Source: Chryseobacterium sp. JV274
GTDB taxonomy: Bacteria > Bacteroidota > Bacteroidia > Flavobacteriales > Weeksellaceae
Reading direction: 5' to 3'
DNA: 64,000 nt
NCBI RefSeq assembly: GCF_903969135.1
Contig: NZ_LR824569.1
Location: 620,001-684,000 of the forward strand
Position numbers and translations under genes: made by a program
Part shown: one piece after another, positions 9,818 through 19,100 of the stretch
How the letters are laid out: every line of letters begins with the position of its first letter
How positions within the stretch are numbered: position 1 is the first letter of the stretch
Notes under the pieces: generated by a model
Told to the model about the DNA's origin: nothing
Seen by the model: the letters and a program-made list of their open reading frames with translations, nothing else
Databases searched by the model: none

Positions 9818-9858
9818 TGTTTTAAATTTTAGAATTAATTTTTAATAAAGAATAATGG

Positions 9859-9881
9859 TGACGCATCAGAAATATGCGTCA
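9859..9881 (-). promoter_or_regulatory. Hairpin in the leader between HYC_CC_PP and DUF3347 genes
   Basis: The arms TGACGCAT and ATGCGTCA are perfectly complementary with a 7-nt loop, and no T-run follows, so this is not a terminator. It sits about 40 bp before the start at 9817 within the operon and could be an mRNA processing or stability structure. Confidence 0.35.
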
Positions 9882-9936
9882 GAACATGTCGCCAGTAGCT
9901 GTATACGGTAATGATACAGAAAACGACAGACGGATT

Positions 9937-10317
9937 CTAAATTCTAAAATTACAATGATTGATGTAGATAGGAACCGGCCGGTATTCTGGTGGTCCATTA
10001 ATCTGAATTTGAGTATACTTGGTTACTGAAAAAGACTTGTCAACAACAGCAAACTGATGTTTCACCGGGACTTCTGAAATTGAACTTAAAAAATCGATGT
10101 TCAGAAGATCAGACTTCTGGGAATCATCTACTTTTACTACTTTGATCTCTGTTTTGCAGCATCCTTTTTTGTCTTTAACACCGCATTTAGCACAGATACC
10201 ATCAGTTTTCTGGCTTACAGAAACAAATTCCTTCATGCAATAATGAATGCTAAAAGCTGCTCCGGAAGAAAATCCGAAGTAGAAAATAGAAAACAATATG
10301 GCAAGAATCTTTTTCAT
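9937..10317 (-). CDS. HYC_CC_PP family protein, first gene of copper operon
   Basis: 126 residues from the ATG at 10317. A longer frame to 10392 exists, but its extra codons translate the promoter repeats, so the internal MKKILAILFS start with a signal peptide is chosen. The three family marks are in order: HYCMKEF, CAKCGVKDKKGCC, and the late PPEYRP. The many Cys and His suggest metal binding. Members are found next to copper and heavy-metal genes in Bacteroidota; the molecular role is unknown. This is the promoter-proximal gene of the operon. Confidence 0.85.
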   Translation of the reverse strand: MKKILAILFSIFYFGFSSGAAFSIHYCMKEFVSVSQKTDGICAKCGVKDKKGCCKTEIKVVKVDDSQKSDLLNIDFLSSISEVPVKHQFAVVDKSFSVTKYTQIQINGPPEYRPVPIYINHCNFRI

Positions 10318-10325
10318 TGATAAGA

Positions 10326-10333
10326 CAAAATTA
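10326..10333 (-). promoter_or_regulatory. -7 element of copper operon promoter
   Basis: The minus strand reads TAATTTTG, a full match to the Bacteroidota -7 element TAnnTTTG. No TTTG is found 19-20 bp upstream; the repeat block at 10352-10385 occupies that position instead, as expected for an activator-dependent promoter. Confidence 0.55.
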
Positions 10334-10351
10334 AAAATATCTTTGAGACCA

Positions 10352-10385
10352 TTGTTATAAAATTTGGTAATGTTGTTATAAAATT
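10352..10385 (-). promoter_or_regulatory. Direct-repeat operator of copper operon
   Basis: TTGTTATAAAATT occurs at 10352-10364 and again at 10373-10385 (plus strand), 13 of 13 bases identical, 21 bp apart, each followed by (T/C)GG. The 21-bp period puts both copies on one face of the helix. The downstream copy lies where a -33 box would be, 18 bp before the -7 element. A response regulator or AraC-type activator is a likely binder. No regulator gene is adjacent. Confidence 0.6.
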
Positions 10386-10398
10386 CGGGCAAAATAAA

Positions 10399-10430
10399 AA
10401 GCTTCCGAATTTTTCCGAAAGCTTTTATTT
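10399..10430 (-). terminator. Terminator of TonB receptor gene
   Basis: On the minus strand AAAAGCTTTCG pairs with CGGAAGCTTTT (one G-T pair) around a GAAAAATT loop and is followed by T5. It separates the TonB receptor gene from the copper operon promoter. Confidence 0.75.
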
Positions 10431-10469
10431 ATTTTTTGAGAGATTAAAGTCAACCTCAACCTCTAATTT

Positions 10470-12707
10470 TTACAGTTTGAACTCCAGTTTCACATTGAAG
10501 AAACGTCCTGTAAGACGTACCGGAACCGGATACATATAATTGCTGTTATAATCGGTGATCCATTGGTTCGCTACCGTGTTGTTGATGTTGAATGCGTTGA
10601 AAACCTGAACTCCTAATGTCAGTTCTTCAAAATTACCCCAGAAACCAGATCTCTTATTCTTTTCTTTCGGATCGATAAATACTTTTGTCAATCCTAAGTC
10701 TACTCTTTTATAGGCAGGAAGAGTCTGCTGATAATTATAAGCAGAACCAAAATCCGGCTGCCCGTTACTGTTGAATAGTACAGGAGCTCCTGTAGGCAAT
10801 CCCATAGCATAGACCAAAGTAAGATTCACGCGCATAGACGGAAAGCTTGGCATATAATCCTGATAGAACATGGCAAATCTCAATCTCTGATCTGTAGGTC
10901 TCGGAATATCTCCCCTTCCATCAATATTTTCATATACTCTGGCATAACTTGCAGACAGCCAAGAATCTACACCAGGCACAAATTCTCCGAATAATCTGGT
11001 ATCAATACCATACGCATATCCTTTGGAATTATTCTGCCCGGAATAACGGATCCTCACATTATCCATATAATACGGAATCAGATTATCCATTTTCTTATAG
11101 TAAAGCTCTGTTGTAAGCTTAAATGGTCTGTCATACATCTGGAACTCATAATCGTTGGCAAGAATTACCTGGATAGAGCGCTGTGACTTTATATTAGAAT
11201 TAAAATTACCGTCTAAATCTTTAATTTCTTTATAGAAAGGAGACTGATAATAGATACCTCCTGAAATTTTGAACAACATATCACTGTCCCAATCAGGCTT
11301 TATCGCAAACTGGACTCTTGGAGAGAATATTGTTTCTTTATTGAAACTCCAGTTGGCAACACGTACTCCGGCATTTACAAACACTTTGCTCGCTCCCCAG
11401 TAGAATTTCTGCGAATACTGTGCATAGGCTGAAAGTCTTGTAGGTTCAATATTGTTTTGTCCGGCAATATAATAAGCAAGCTTAAGATCTCCTGTAGTTC
11501 CGGTTCTGGGATCAATAATTTCCGGTCTTGGAATACTATATCCTGCGGAATCTACCAATTTCCATTCGTTGGTAAAATCTTTCAGGTTTTCTTTCTCATA
11601 TTTAAATCCAACTTCAAAGTCGGTATTTACATTAGGAGAAAATTTGGCTCTGAACTGTGTTCCGTATGTTCTTACAAATAAATCATTTCTTGCATGTTCT
11701 ATCTGTCCGCCAACATCGAAAGATGTCACAGGCTGCTGTGTTACCGGATCAAATGTCTGAAGCTCATATGCTGACTGTATTGTATAATATTCTCTTTCTC
11801 TGTTCTGATAGGCAAAGGCATCCAAAGTAAGCTTCCATTTGTCGGTCGGCTTATAATTCATGGAGAATGTACCCATCATATTTTTATACTGGTCATTTTC
11901 TTTACCAGCATATCCTATATTTACTGTAATAGGCTGTTGAAGGCTTCCGAAAGTAACACTTTTTGCTTTAGGAATCATTTCGTAATCATTCTTGGAATAA
12001 TATCCGATGAATGACACAGAGAATTTATCACTGACATGATAATTCAGATAAGACTGGAAATCCCAATACGTAGGGTTAAAGTCTGTATCTTCCTTCAAGG
12101 TATTAAGAACAAGATTGGTATTTCTGTATCGTCCGGAAAATAAAGCTGTAAATTTTTTATTTTTTGAAGCCAGCCCTGTTGTCAGCCTGCCTCCTATTAA
12201 ACTAGCCTCTCCTGAAACTTCAAATTTTTCAGGTTCACGATAATAGATATTCAAAGCGGAAGACATTTTATCACCATACTTGGCTTCAAATCCTCCTGCA
12301 GAGAAATTCACTGCAGAAACCATATCCGGATTGATGATACTCATCCCTTCCTGTTGTGAGTTTCTGATCAGGAAAGGTCTGTAGATCTCAATATCATTGA
12401 TGTAGATAAGATTTTCATCATAGTTTCCACCACGAACCATATATTGGGAAGACAGCTCGGTATTGGAGTTTACGGAAGGAAGTGTCTTAAGCAATCCTTC
12501 AATTCCACCGTTGATAGAAGCTACAGATTTTGCTTCTTTTGCTGAAATTCTCACATTGGTAAGGTCGTTGGTTCTTCCTGTTGTTTTTTTCTGGAAGACA
12601 ACTTCCTCTATATCGGTCACTTTAGTGGTCGCTGTATCCTTTTTTCTTTGTTGTGAGAAAATCAGAAACGGGACCATAAGGCTTAGCGGTAAAACTAGTT
12701 TTTTCAA
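10470..12707 (-). CDS. TonB-dependent outer-membrane receptor
   Basis: A 745-residue protein with a signal peptide cut near IFSQQ (residue 19). Residues ~30-155 form the plug domain (LKTLPSVNSN, YMVRGGNYDENLIYINDIE, FEAKYGDKMSSALN). From ~160 to the end is a beta-barrel with alternating aromatic strands and a C-terminal strand FNVKLEFKL. It lacks the N-terminal carboxypeptidase-like domain common in Bacteroidota SusC-type receptors. It should import a siderophore, metal complex or other large ligand using TonB energy. It is upstream of the copper operon on the same strand but separated by a terminator, so a copper link is only positional. Confidence 0.9.
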   Translation of the reverse strand: MKKLVLPLSLMVPFLIFSQQRKKDTATTKVTDIEEVVFQKKTTGRTNDLTNVRISAKEAKSVASINGGIEGLLKTLPSVNSNTELSSQYMVRGGNYDENLIYINDIEIYRPFLIRNSQQEGMSIINPDMVSAVNFSAGGFEAKYGDKMSSALNIYYREPEKFEVSGEASLIGGRLTTGLASKNKKFTALFSGRYRNTNLVLNTLKEDTDFNPTYWDFQSYLNYHVSDKFSVSFIGYYSKNDYEMIPKAKSVTFGSLQQPITVNIGYAGKENDQYKNMMGTFSMNYKPTDKWKLTLDAFAYQNREREYYTIQSAYELQTFDPVTQQPVTSFDVGGQIEHARNDLFVRTYGTQFRAKFSPNVNTDFEVGFKYEKENLKDFTNEWKLVDSAGYSIPRPEIIDPRTGTTGDLKLAYYIAGQNNIEPTRLSAYAQYSQKFYWGASKVFVNAGVRVANWSFNKETIFSPRVQFAIKPDWDSDMLFKISGGIYYQSPFYKEIKDLDGNFNSNIKSQRSIQVILANDYEFQMYDRPFKLTTELYYKKMDNLIPYYMDNVRIRYSGQNNSKGYAYGIDTRLFGEFVPGVDSWLSASYARVYENIDGRGDIPRPTDQRLRFAMFYQDYMPSFPSMRVNLTLVYAMGLPTGAPVLFNSNGQPDFGSAYNYQQTLPAYKRVDLGLTKVFIDPKEKNKRSGFWGNFEELTLGVQVFNAFNINNTVANQWITDYNSNYMYPVPVRLTGRFFNVKLEFKL

Positions 12708-12750
12708 AAGAAATGTTTTAGAATTTCTAAAATTAATGTTTTTTTAACAA

Positions 12751-13560
12751 TTACAAAATCGATTCTCTAATTCTTGTTAGTTTTTGTAACAAATCTTCTA
12801 ATAAATCTAATCTTAACATGTTGGCACCATCAGACAATGCTGTTTCCGGTGTAGGGTGTGTTTCTATGAAAATTCCGTCTGCTCCTACTGCAATTCCTGC
12901 TTTGGCAACGGTTTCGATAAGGTCCGGTCTTCCACCTGTAACCCCTGAATTCTGGTTAGGCTGCTGCAGAGAGTGTGTAACATCTAAAATAACGGGAGCA
13001 TATTCTCTCATCGTAGGAATTCCTCTGTAATCCACGATAAGGTCTGTATATCCGAAAGAATTTCCTCTTTCAATGATCGCTACTTTCTGGTTATCAGAAT
13101 CTGTTACTTTCTGAACAGCAAACTTCATGGCTTCCGGTGAAAGGAACTGTCCTTTTTTCAGGGTAACACATTTTCCTGTTTTCGCTGCTGCGATTAATAA
13201 ATCAGTCTGACGAACAAGGAATGCGGGAATCTGCAGAACATCTACATACTGTGCTGCCAGAGCTGCGTGTTCATTTTCATGAATATCTGTTGTCGTAGGA
13301 ATGTTAAATGTCTCTCCTACTTTTTTTAGAATTTCCAGTGATTTTTCCTCTCCAATAGTTGTGAAAGAATCTACACGGCTTCTGTTGGCCTTTTTGAAGC
13401 TTCCTTTAAAAATATAAGGAATATTATATTTATCCGTGATATTGATTACTTTTTCAGCAATTCTTAGTGCCATATCTTCCCCCTCAATAATACAAGGTCC
13501 GGCAATAAGGAAAAAGTTCTTTGAATCTTTGTGCGAAATATTATCTAAATACTGAATCAT
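12751..13560 (-). CDS. kdsA: 3-deoxy-8-phosphooctulonate synthase
   Basis: The 269-residue cytoplasmic TIM-barrel enzyme condenses phosphoenolpyruvate with arabinose 5-phosphate to give KDO-8-phosphate, the first step to the KDO of lipopolysaccharide. Visible family marks are LIAGPCIIEG near the N-terminus, FKGSFKKANRS for PEP/phosphate binding, QIPAFLVRQTDLL, KKGQFLSP, and DVTHSLQQPN towards the C-terminus. It is close to the usual 275-284 residues. It lies 43 bp downstream of the TonB gene's start region on the same strand but appears to have its own transcript. kdsB for the later CMP-KDO step is at 59801. Confidence 0.97.
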   Translation of the reverse strand: MIQYLDNISHKDSKNFFLIAGPCIIEGEDMALRIAEKVINITDKYNIPYIFKGSFKKANRSRVDSFTTIGEEKSLEILKKVGETFNIPTTTDIHENEHAALAAQYVDVLQIPAFLVRQTDLLIAAAKTGKCVTLKKGQFLSPEAMKFAVQKVTDSDNQKVAIIERGNSFGYTDLIVDYRGIPTMREYAPVILDVTHSLQQPNQNSGVTGGRPDLIETVAKAGIAVGADGIFIETHPTPETALSDGANMLRLDLLEDLLQKLTRIRESIL

Positions 13561-13625
13561 TTTATTGTAATTAAAAAGTTCAGTAAAAATACTGAGAAAG
13601 TTTCACAAATGGAAATTATTTGGTA

Positions 13626-13967
13626 CTAAGAGTAATTAAAGATATCCTGCATCAATGCTGCAAAGAAAACTGTAATCAAAAATGAAGCAAGGAAAAAAGC
13701 AATGATATAAAAAGGATATTTATTGATTTTAAACACTTTCCTTAATAATAAATGTATTCCAAAAAGCAAAGTATAATACCCGGTGAGTGTAATGAAACCT
13801 TCCAATACACTTGCTGAATAATTAAGTGAAACCACTAACGAAATAATAGAAATAAGGATAAAGAAAAGGATAAAAAGCTTAAAAATCTTTGAGGGATTCT
13901 TAAAAACGTAATAATAGAAATTAGCAATTGCGAACATCACTATTAGATAAATCAACAACCCAGGCAT
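13626..13967 (-). CDS. Small membrane protein, four predicted helices
   Basis: 113 residues, nearly all hydrophobic, with four likely transmembrane helices at about 3-20, 28-48, 55-77 and 86-108. No motif that names a family is visible. Its ATG overlaps the stop codon of the DUF1697 gene by one base (TGATG), which implies translational coupling with that gene. Function unknown. Confidence 0.7.
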   Translation of the reverse strand: MPGLLIYLIVMFAIANFYYYVFKNPSKIFKLFILFFILISIISLVVSLNYSASVLEGFITLTGYYTLLFGIHLLLRKVFKINKYPFYIIAFFLASFLITVFFAALMQDIFNYS

Positions 13968-14491
13968 CAGAACTTTTTCAAAACCTTCTCAAACGTATTC
14001 ACATTTCTGCTGGTAAACTGATCTTTAAGGTTTTTTTTGCCCAGTACCTTTCCAAAGGTAGAGTCCAAAGTATTGCCTTTCGGAACCTGCCAGTAAAATA
14101 TATCATTGACAATTTCCGCCTTCTCATTTTCCACCTGAGCAGCTTTTTGAAATTCTTCCATCAGAACTTTTTCAATACCCGGAATCCCAACAAAACCATA
14201 AATATGAAGTTCTTCATTCTTTTCAAAAGGTATACTCTTCCAGAAAACCTCAGTCTCTTCCTGAGATTTTACAAACAAAAATGCTTCATAAGAAAAATAA
14301 TCTGACATTGCCTTTTCCAGAATCACCTTTAAATCCTGAGTATTTTTATCCGAAGAAAATACAATATTTCCGGAAGCCAATATTGAAACCACATCAGTCA
14401 TTCCGGCATCTTTAAAGACATGGCAGACATCCGCCATTTTCATATTGGTTCCTTTTACGTTGACGCCACGGAGAAAAGCACAGTATTTCAT
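13967..14491 (-). CDS. DUF1697 family protein
   Basis: 174 residues, matching the usual length of DUF1697 (~175-180). The characteristic opening YCAFLRGVNVKGTNMKMADV is present, then LASGNIVFSS, and the closing KVLGKKNLKDQFTSRNVNTFEKVLK agrees with the family's TTRNWNTV-type ending. Soluble and cytoplasmic; the biochemical role of the family is unknown. It is the first gene of a two-gene unit with the small membrane protein that overlaps its stop codon. Confidence 0.9.
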   Translation of the reverse strand: MKYCAFLRGVNVKGTNMKMADVCHVFKDAGMTDVVSILASGNIVFSSDKNTQDLKVILEKAMSDYFSYEAFLFVKSQEETEVFWKSIPFEKNEELHIYGFVGIPGIEKVLMEEFQKAAQVENEKAEIVNDIFYWQVPKGNTLDSTFGKVLGKKNLKDQFTSRNVNTFEKVLKKF

Positions 14492-14574
14492 TTTTGCAGG
14501 GTTTAGATGATAGGTTGCAAGGTTTGGAGTAAAAGAGTTAAGGGAGCTCCTTATTTTTTAAATGCTTAAATATT

Positions 14575-16068
14575 TTAATCAACTCTAATGTACAAATTAT
14601 AGTCTGTACCGGAAGGTTTCAGGTTGTAAATTTTCTCTAAAATTTTATTGTCACTTCTCAGATGATCTTTCACTCTGAATTCTTTCAGAAGCTTATAATG
14701 AGTTTTATAGTACTCTGAATTTGTATTGTTCCCGTCATATAGATTTTGGTAAGAAAGAAGGTATTTCGGTTTTCTTGTCTTTACCGTATTGATCCAGTAA
14801 TTTACTTTGTCTTTTTTAATTTCTGACTGAATCTGCTTATCTACCAATCCAACCTCATCAATCGTTTTTAATCCTGAAAAATAAGGTACATAACCAGCAG
14901 GTTCCAATAGTATCCACTGGTTTTTATCCTTTTCATATTGATTTAAAAAGATACCAATCGTTCTGCGGTAGTTCCACTCTCCGTTTCCGGTTGCAATACA
15001 GTGAACAGTCTGGAAAACAAGCATCGGAAAAATATAAAATACAACAAGTAATGACAGCCATAAATTTCTCTTTTCTTTCTGTTCCAGTACAAAAATAAGA
15101 ATAGGAACGAAAAGCAAAAGCTGAGGTACCCAGTAATACCAGTCGAACAAGCTTTTCTGAGAAATAAAAATAATCTGTTTTACCCATCCGAAAATGAAGA
15201 TCATCCATAAGAAGTAGTTTCTCTTTTCTCTTTGTCTGATCAGATAAATGAAGCAAAGAAGTTCAAAAATCAATATTACAACTGTCATAGGATTGAAATC
15301 TCCGGGAACTTTCAGCATTCCCCAGAAGTTTCCGAAGCTCTTAAAAAAGTAGCCGATATGCTGCTGGATCGTAAAGTTCTCGCTATAAAGAAGTTTTTTT
15401 GCTGTAATGGTATTGTTAACCAATTCGCCAAAGTAAAACCAGTTGAAAGCAACCGTGGATAAAACACCCAGAATTCCGCCAAAAATATAGTTCCATCTGA
15501 TTTTTCTGTTCCAGAACAGATCTACGAGAAATACAATTCCCAGGAATATCACAGTATCAATTCTTGTAAACATAATTAACACCGGAAGAAGTGTCAGCAT
15601 CCATTTTTTCCCTTTATGGAAACCATAATACAACAATGCCATCTCGAGGAAAAACAGGATTCCATATTCCATTCCGAGAATTGAAATTTTAATGGCCGGA
15701 GGTAAAATGCCGATCAAAAATATAAAGATTGCCTTATGCCATGGGTTTTTAAGAACCAAATGGGAAAGAAGCAACGTTCCTATCGTAAACAATATAGAAT
15801 TGAATATTAAAAGAGGTTCAATAAAGTTTTCTTTTCCAAAAACAAGATTGAAAAGGTAAGATACAAAAACATAAAAATGGGTAGTAGATGCAGAAATTTT
15901 GGCATCACCATTGAAACCGATTACTCCGTAATCCAGTAGATTCTGGGCCACTCTCCAGGTAATAAACGCATCTTCCTGGATATAATGTGTCAGTAAAAAA
16001 AGAAGTTTAAAAGCAACTGTAGCAATTACGGCATAGATAGGGAACCTGCTATTTTTTGTTTCAGCCAT
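14575..16068 (-). CDS. GT-C type membrane glycosyltransferase-like protein
   Basis: 497 residues with about 10-11 transmembrane helices. The first loop has EDAFITWRVAQNL (Asp33), the acidic loop motif typical of lipid-linked-sugar dependent GT-C enzymes (the AftB/ArnT-like group), followed by the SASTTHFYVFVSYL stretch. The C-terminal ~120 residues are soluble and probably periplasmic. It should transfer a sugar from a polyprenyl-phosphate donor outside the inner membrane; the acceptor is unknown. Its neighbour is the DUF2723 enzyme, another GT-C type protein, so both may work on envelope or protein glycosylation. A promoter (16087-16117) lies directly upstream. Confidence 0.75.
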   Translation of the reverse strand: MAETKNSRFPIYAVIATVAFKLLFLLTHYIQEDAFITWRVAQNLLDYGVIGFNGDAKISASTTHFYVFVSYLFNLVFGKENFIEPLLIFNSILFTIGTLLLSHLVLKNPWHKAIFIFLIGILPPAIKISILGMEYGILFFLEMALLYYGFHKGKKWMLTLLPVLIMFTRIDTVIFLGIVFLVDLFWNRKIRWNYIFGGILGVLSTVAFNWFYFGELVNNTITAKKLLYSENFTIQQHIGYFFKSFGNFWGMLKVPGDFNPMTVVILIFELLCFIYLIRQREKRNYFLWMIFIFGWVKQIIFISQKSLFDWYYWVPQLLLFVPILIFVLEQKEKRNLWLSLLVVFYIFPMLVFQTVHCIATGNGEWNYRRTIGIFLNQYEKDKNQWILLEPAGYVPYFSGLKTIDEVGLVDKQIQSEIKKDKVNYWINTVKTRKPKYLLSYQNLYDGNNTNSEYYKTHYKLLKEFRVKDHLRSDNKILEKIYNLKPSGTDYNLYIRVD

Positions 16069-16086
16069 TATGTATTTTTAATTTCA

Positions 16087-16117
16087 CAAATATAATCTTA
16101 ATATTCAGGAATCCCAA
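16087..16117 (-). promoter_or_regulatory. Promoter of GT-C gene
   Basis: The minus strand reads TTGG, 19 bp, then TATATTTG. The -7 element matches TAnnTTTG exactly and the -33 element has one mismatch to TTTG. It lies 19 bp before the ATG at 16068. Confidence 0.6.
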
Positions 16118-16123
16118 TAATAA

Positions 16124-16147
16124 AAAACGGGACCGAAGTCCCGTTTT
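16124..16147 (-). terminator. Terminator of DUF2723 gene
   Basis: On the minus strand a perfect 10-bp stem AAAACGGGAC / GTCCCGTTTT closes a TTCG tetraloop and is followed by more T. It lies 8 bp after the DUF2723 stop codon. Confidence 0.9.
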
Positions 16148-16155
16148 AAAGTATG

Positions 16156-19100
16156 TTATTTAGTTGCTTTGATAATTGCTGTCGTTATCTGATTTTCTTT
16201 TTCTTTTGAATACGTAGAATCATATGGTTCCATCACATCAAATAAGTACTGATAGAATGGCGTGATCTGCTGAACATTTTCAGACTCTTTCATCGCCTTT
16301 TCTTTGCCCATTTCCTGAAGATCTTTGACAAATACATTGAACTTCTTGTCAATAGGCTCTATAGATTTTACCAGATAAGCATATGCTTTTTCTTTCTGCC
16401 CGATCTTCGTGTAAGCATCCGTTACAGCAGCTACTACAAGAGAATATTCCATAGGTTTTGTTCTCATTTGTCTTCTCAGGTAGCTTTGATCTGCTTTGGA
16501 AAGGCTTAAATAATAATCGTATTCTTCAAAGATTCCTTTTTTAAGAACCTCAGCAAGTTGAAGACCTTTCTGCTCCTGTCCTGCAATAATATATCCTGAT
16601 ACAATTGAGCTTAATGAACGAGGGTCGTTATATTTCTCAGCAGGAATTTCTTTTGCTGCAAGATCCAGAATTTCTAATGCTTTAGCTTTCTGTCCGTTTA
16701 ATGCAAGTGCAGCAGCAGCTCTGCTCGCCGACATTCTATAGCTGATAATATTGGAAGTCGCTGTTTCATCAAAGTGAGCATTTAAGTTTTTGAAGTTCCC
16801 CCATCTGAAGCTTTTCACTACGTTATAAAGAGAATTAGCATCTACTCTTCCCATGTCTCCATCAGCTGTAGGAGGTGTTTGGATGGGAATTAATCTGTAG
16901 CTGAATCCGTCAAACTGAAGATAATCGTTCAGATAGAAAATATTCTCACTGTCATAGATACCTCCTGATGAGAAGTTGATTGGACGTTTCCAATCAAAGT
17001 TTGCCAAAAGATCCATCAAAATAAGGTTGTTCTTATATAATGTATTTCCTTTGTAAGTAATCATGATCTGATTCGCAACATTTGGAAGATCTTCTTTGTT
17101 GATGATTCCTGCTTTTAAAGCATTTTCTTTATTTACCGGAAGAATAAATTTATTTACCGGAAGAATATTATACTTTTCAAATTTCTCTTCCCCAAAATAC
17201 ATTTTCAACAATTCGTCTTTCTCAGGAGATTTGAATTTAATGAAATTGATTGCTTCTTTCAATGTTAAAGAATCCTGAGTAAGATACTTTCTGAAAGACT
17301 GGAATTCTGTCTCAGGAGCTCCCTGCTCTTTCAACATAGAGAAAACACCTTCCCAATCTTCTTTCTTCATCATATAGATCTGGTCATTTACACCGTCTCT
17401 GTAATCTTCGTGGGTCAGCTGGCTAGGGATTCCCATAGCGTTATAAGTTCTTCTTTTTATCTGATCAAGGTTCCATGGAGTTGAAGCAAGGGTAAAGTTC
17501 ACTACCTTCACATCATCTCTGAATCTTTCTGTTTCCTGGATCGCCCAAACCGGATAAGTATCGTTATCTCCGTAAACGAAAAGAATATCGTTTTTCGGTA
17601 ATGATTTTAAAACTGAATACGCGTAATCATACGCTGTATATCTGTTGCTTCTGTCATGAACATTGTAGTTCTGGAAGCCCATCATGAAAGGTACACCTAA
17701 TAAAACCACTCCTAAAGCAATATTAGCTCCGTTTGATTTTATTTTAGACTGCAGGAACCATAGAATTGCTCCTGCTCCCATACCAATCCATATTGCAAAT
17801 GCGTAGAATGAACCTACCATTGCATAATCTCTTTCTCTCGGTTCAAAAGGTTTTACTCCTGTATAGAAAACAATCCCGACACTTGTTAAAATAAATAAAG
17901 ATAACAGTGCATAGAATCTTCCGAAGTCTCTGTTTAATTGGAAAAAGAATCCAATAAGACCTAAAATTAACGGAAGGAAGAAGAATTTTACCGTACTTTC
18001 ATTTTTGAATTTAGCAGGCATTTTATCCTGGTTTCCTACAGTTACATTATCTATAAAAGGAATTCCTGAAATCCAGTTTCCTTTTGTGCTTTCCATGTTT
18101 CCTTCAAGATCATTCTGTCTTCCTACATAGTTCCACATCAGGTATCTTACAAAGTAATATCCATTTTGAAAAGAAATAAAATACTCCATATTCTGAAGGA
18201 ATGAAGGCTTCTGAACATTGATAAGGTTATAAGGTTTTACTTTCAGATAATCTGCAGCAGTAATTGACTTGTCTTCATATTTTGCTCTCAGCTCGTCAAA
18301 GATCTGCTTGGCCTGTGGATTATCTGCCACATCTTCATTAGCATAATTAAATGTAAAATCAGGCGCACCATACATTGAAATATAGTTAGCCATTACATCC
18401 TTATCCTCATTAAACATTCTCGGCATTAAGCTTACCTGAGATTTATTGAAGACATAATTGAAACGGTCTCCGGTCTTTCTGTACGTTCCGGTTTTTTCAT
18501 CTTTTTCGTAGATCTCTCCGGTTTTTTGTGTCTTAAAGCTTCCGTCTTCGTTTTTCTCAATTCCGTTAGCATCAAGGAATGCTGTATAGTTTTGTCCGTA
18601 GATTGTAGGCCAGTCACCATACTGCTCTCTGTTATAATAATCCAGCATACCAATTGCAGTATCCGGATCATTAAGGTTCATCGGTGGATTAGCATTGGCT
18701 CTGATAGGAATAACCATCCAGCAAGAGAATCCGATCATCATGAAAACTACTGATAAAGCTGCAGTCTGGTAGATGTTTTTCTTTGCTTTCTTTGCATATT
18801 TGATTAAGAAATAGCAAATCGCTACCATTAAAACAAAAGCGGCAATCGTTCCTGAGTGGAAAGGAAGTCCAAGACCATTCACAAAGAAAATCTCAAGTCT
18901 TCCGAACATTGTCATAATCAAAGGGAAGATAATTTTGAAAACAATAATCAAAATCCCCAATGTAATAAGGTTTGCCCAGATAAAATTTTTCCAGGTAAAC
19001 TTGTAGTTTCTTGCATAATATACCAGACATACTGCAGGAATTGCCAGCATACCCATCATATGCACCCCTACAGAAAGTCCTAAAACGAAGAAAATAAGAA

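Noticed and set aside
10318..10392. Longer HYC_CC_PP start at 10392
   Set aside because: The extra residues (FYNNITKFYNN) are the translation of the promoter direct repeats.
10470..12707. TonB receptor as part of the copper operon
   Set aside because: A terminator and a separate promoter with direct repeats lie between them.
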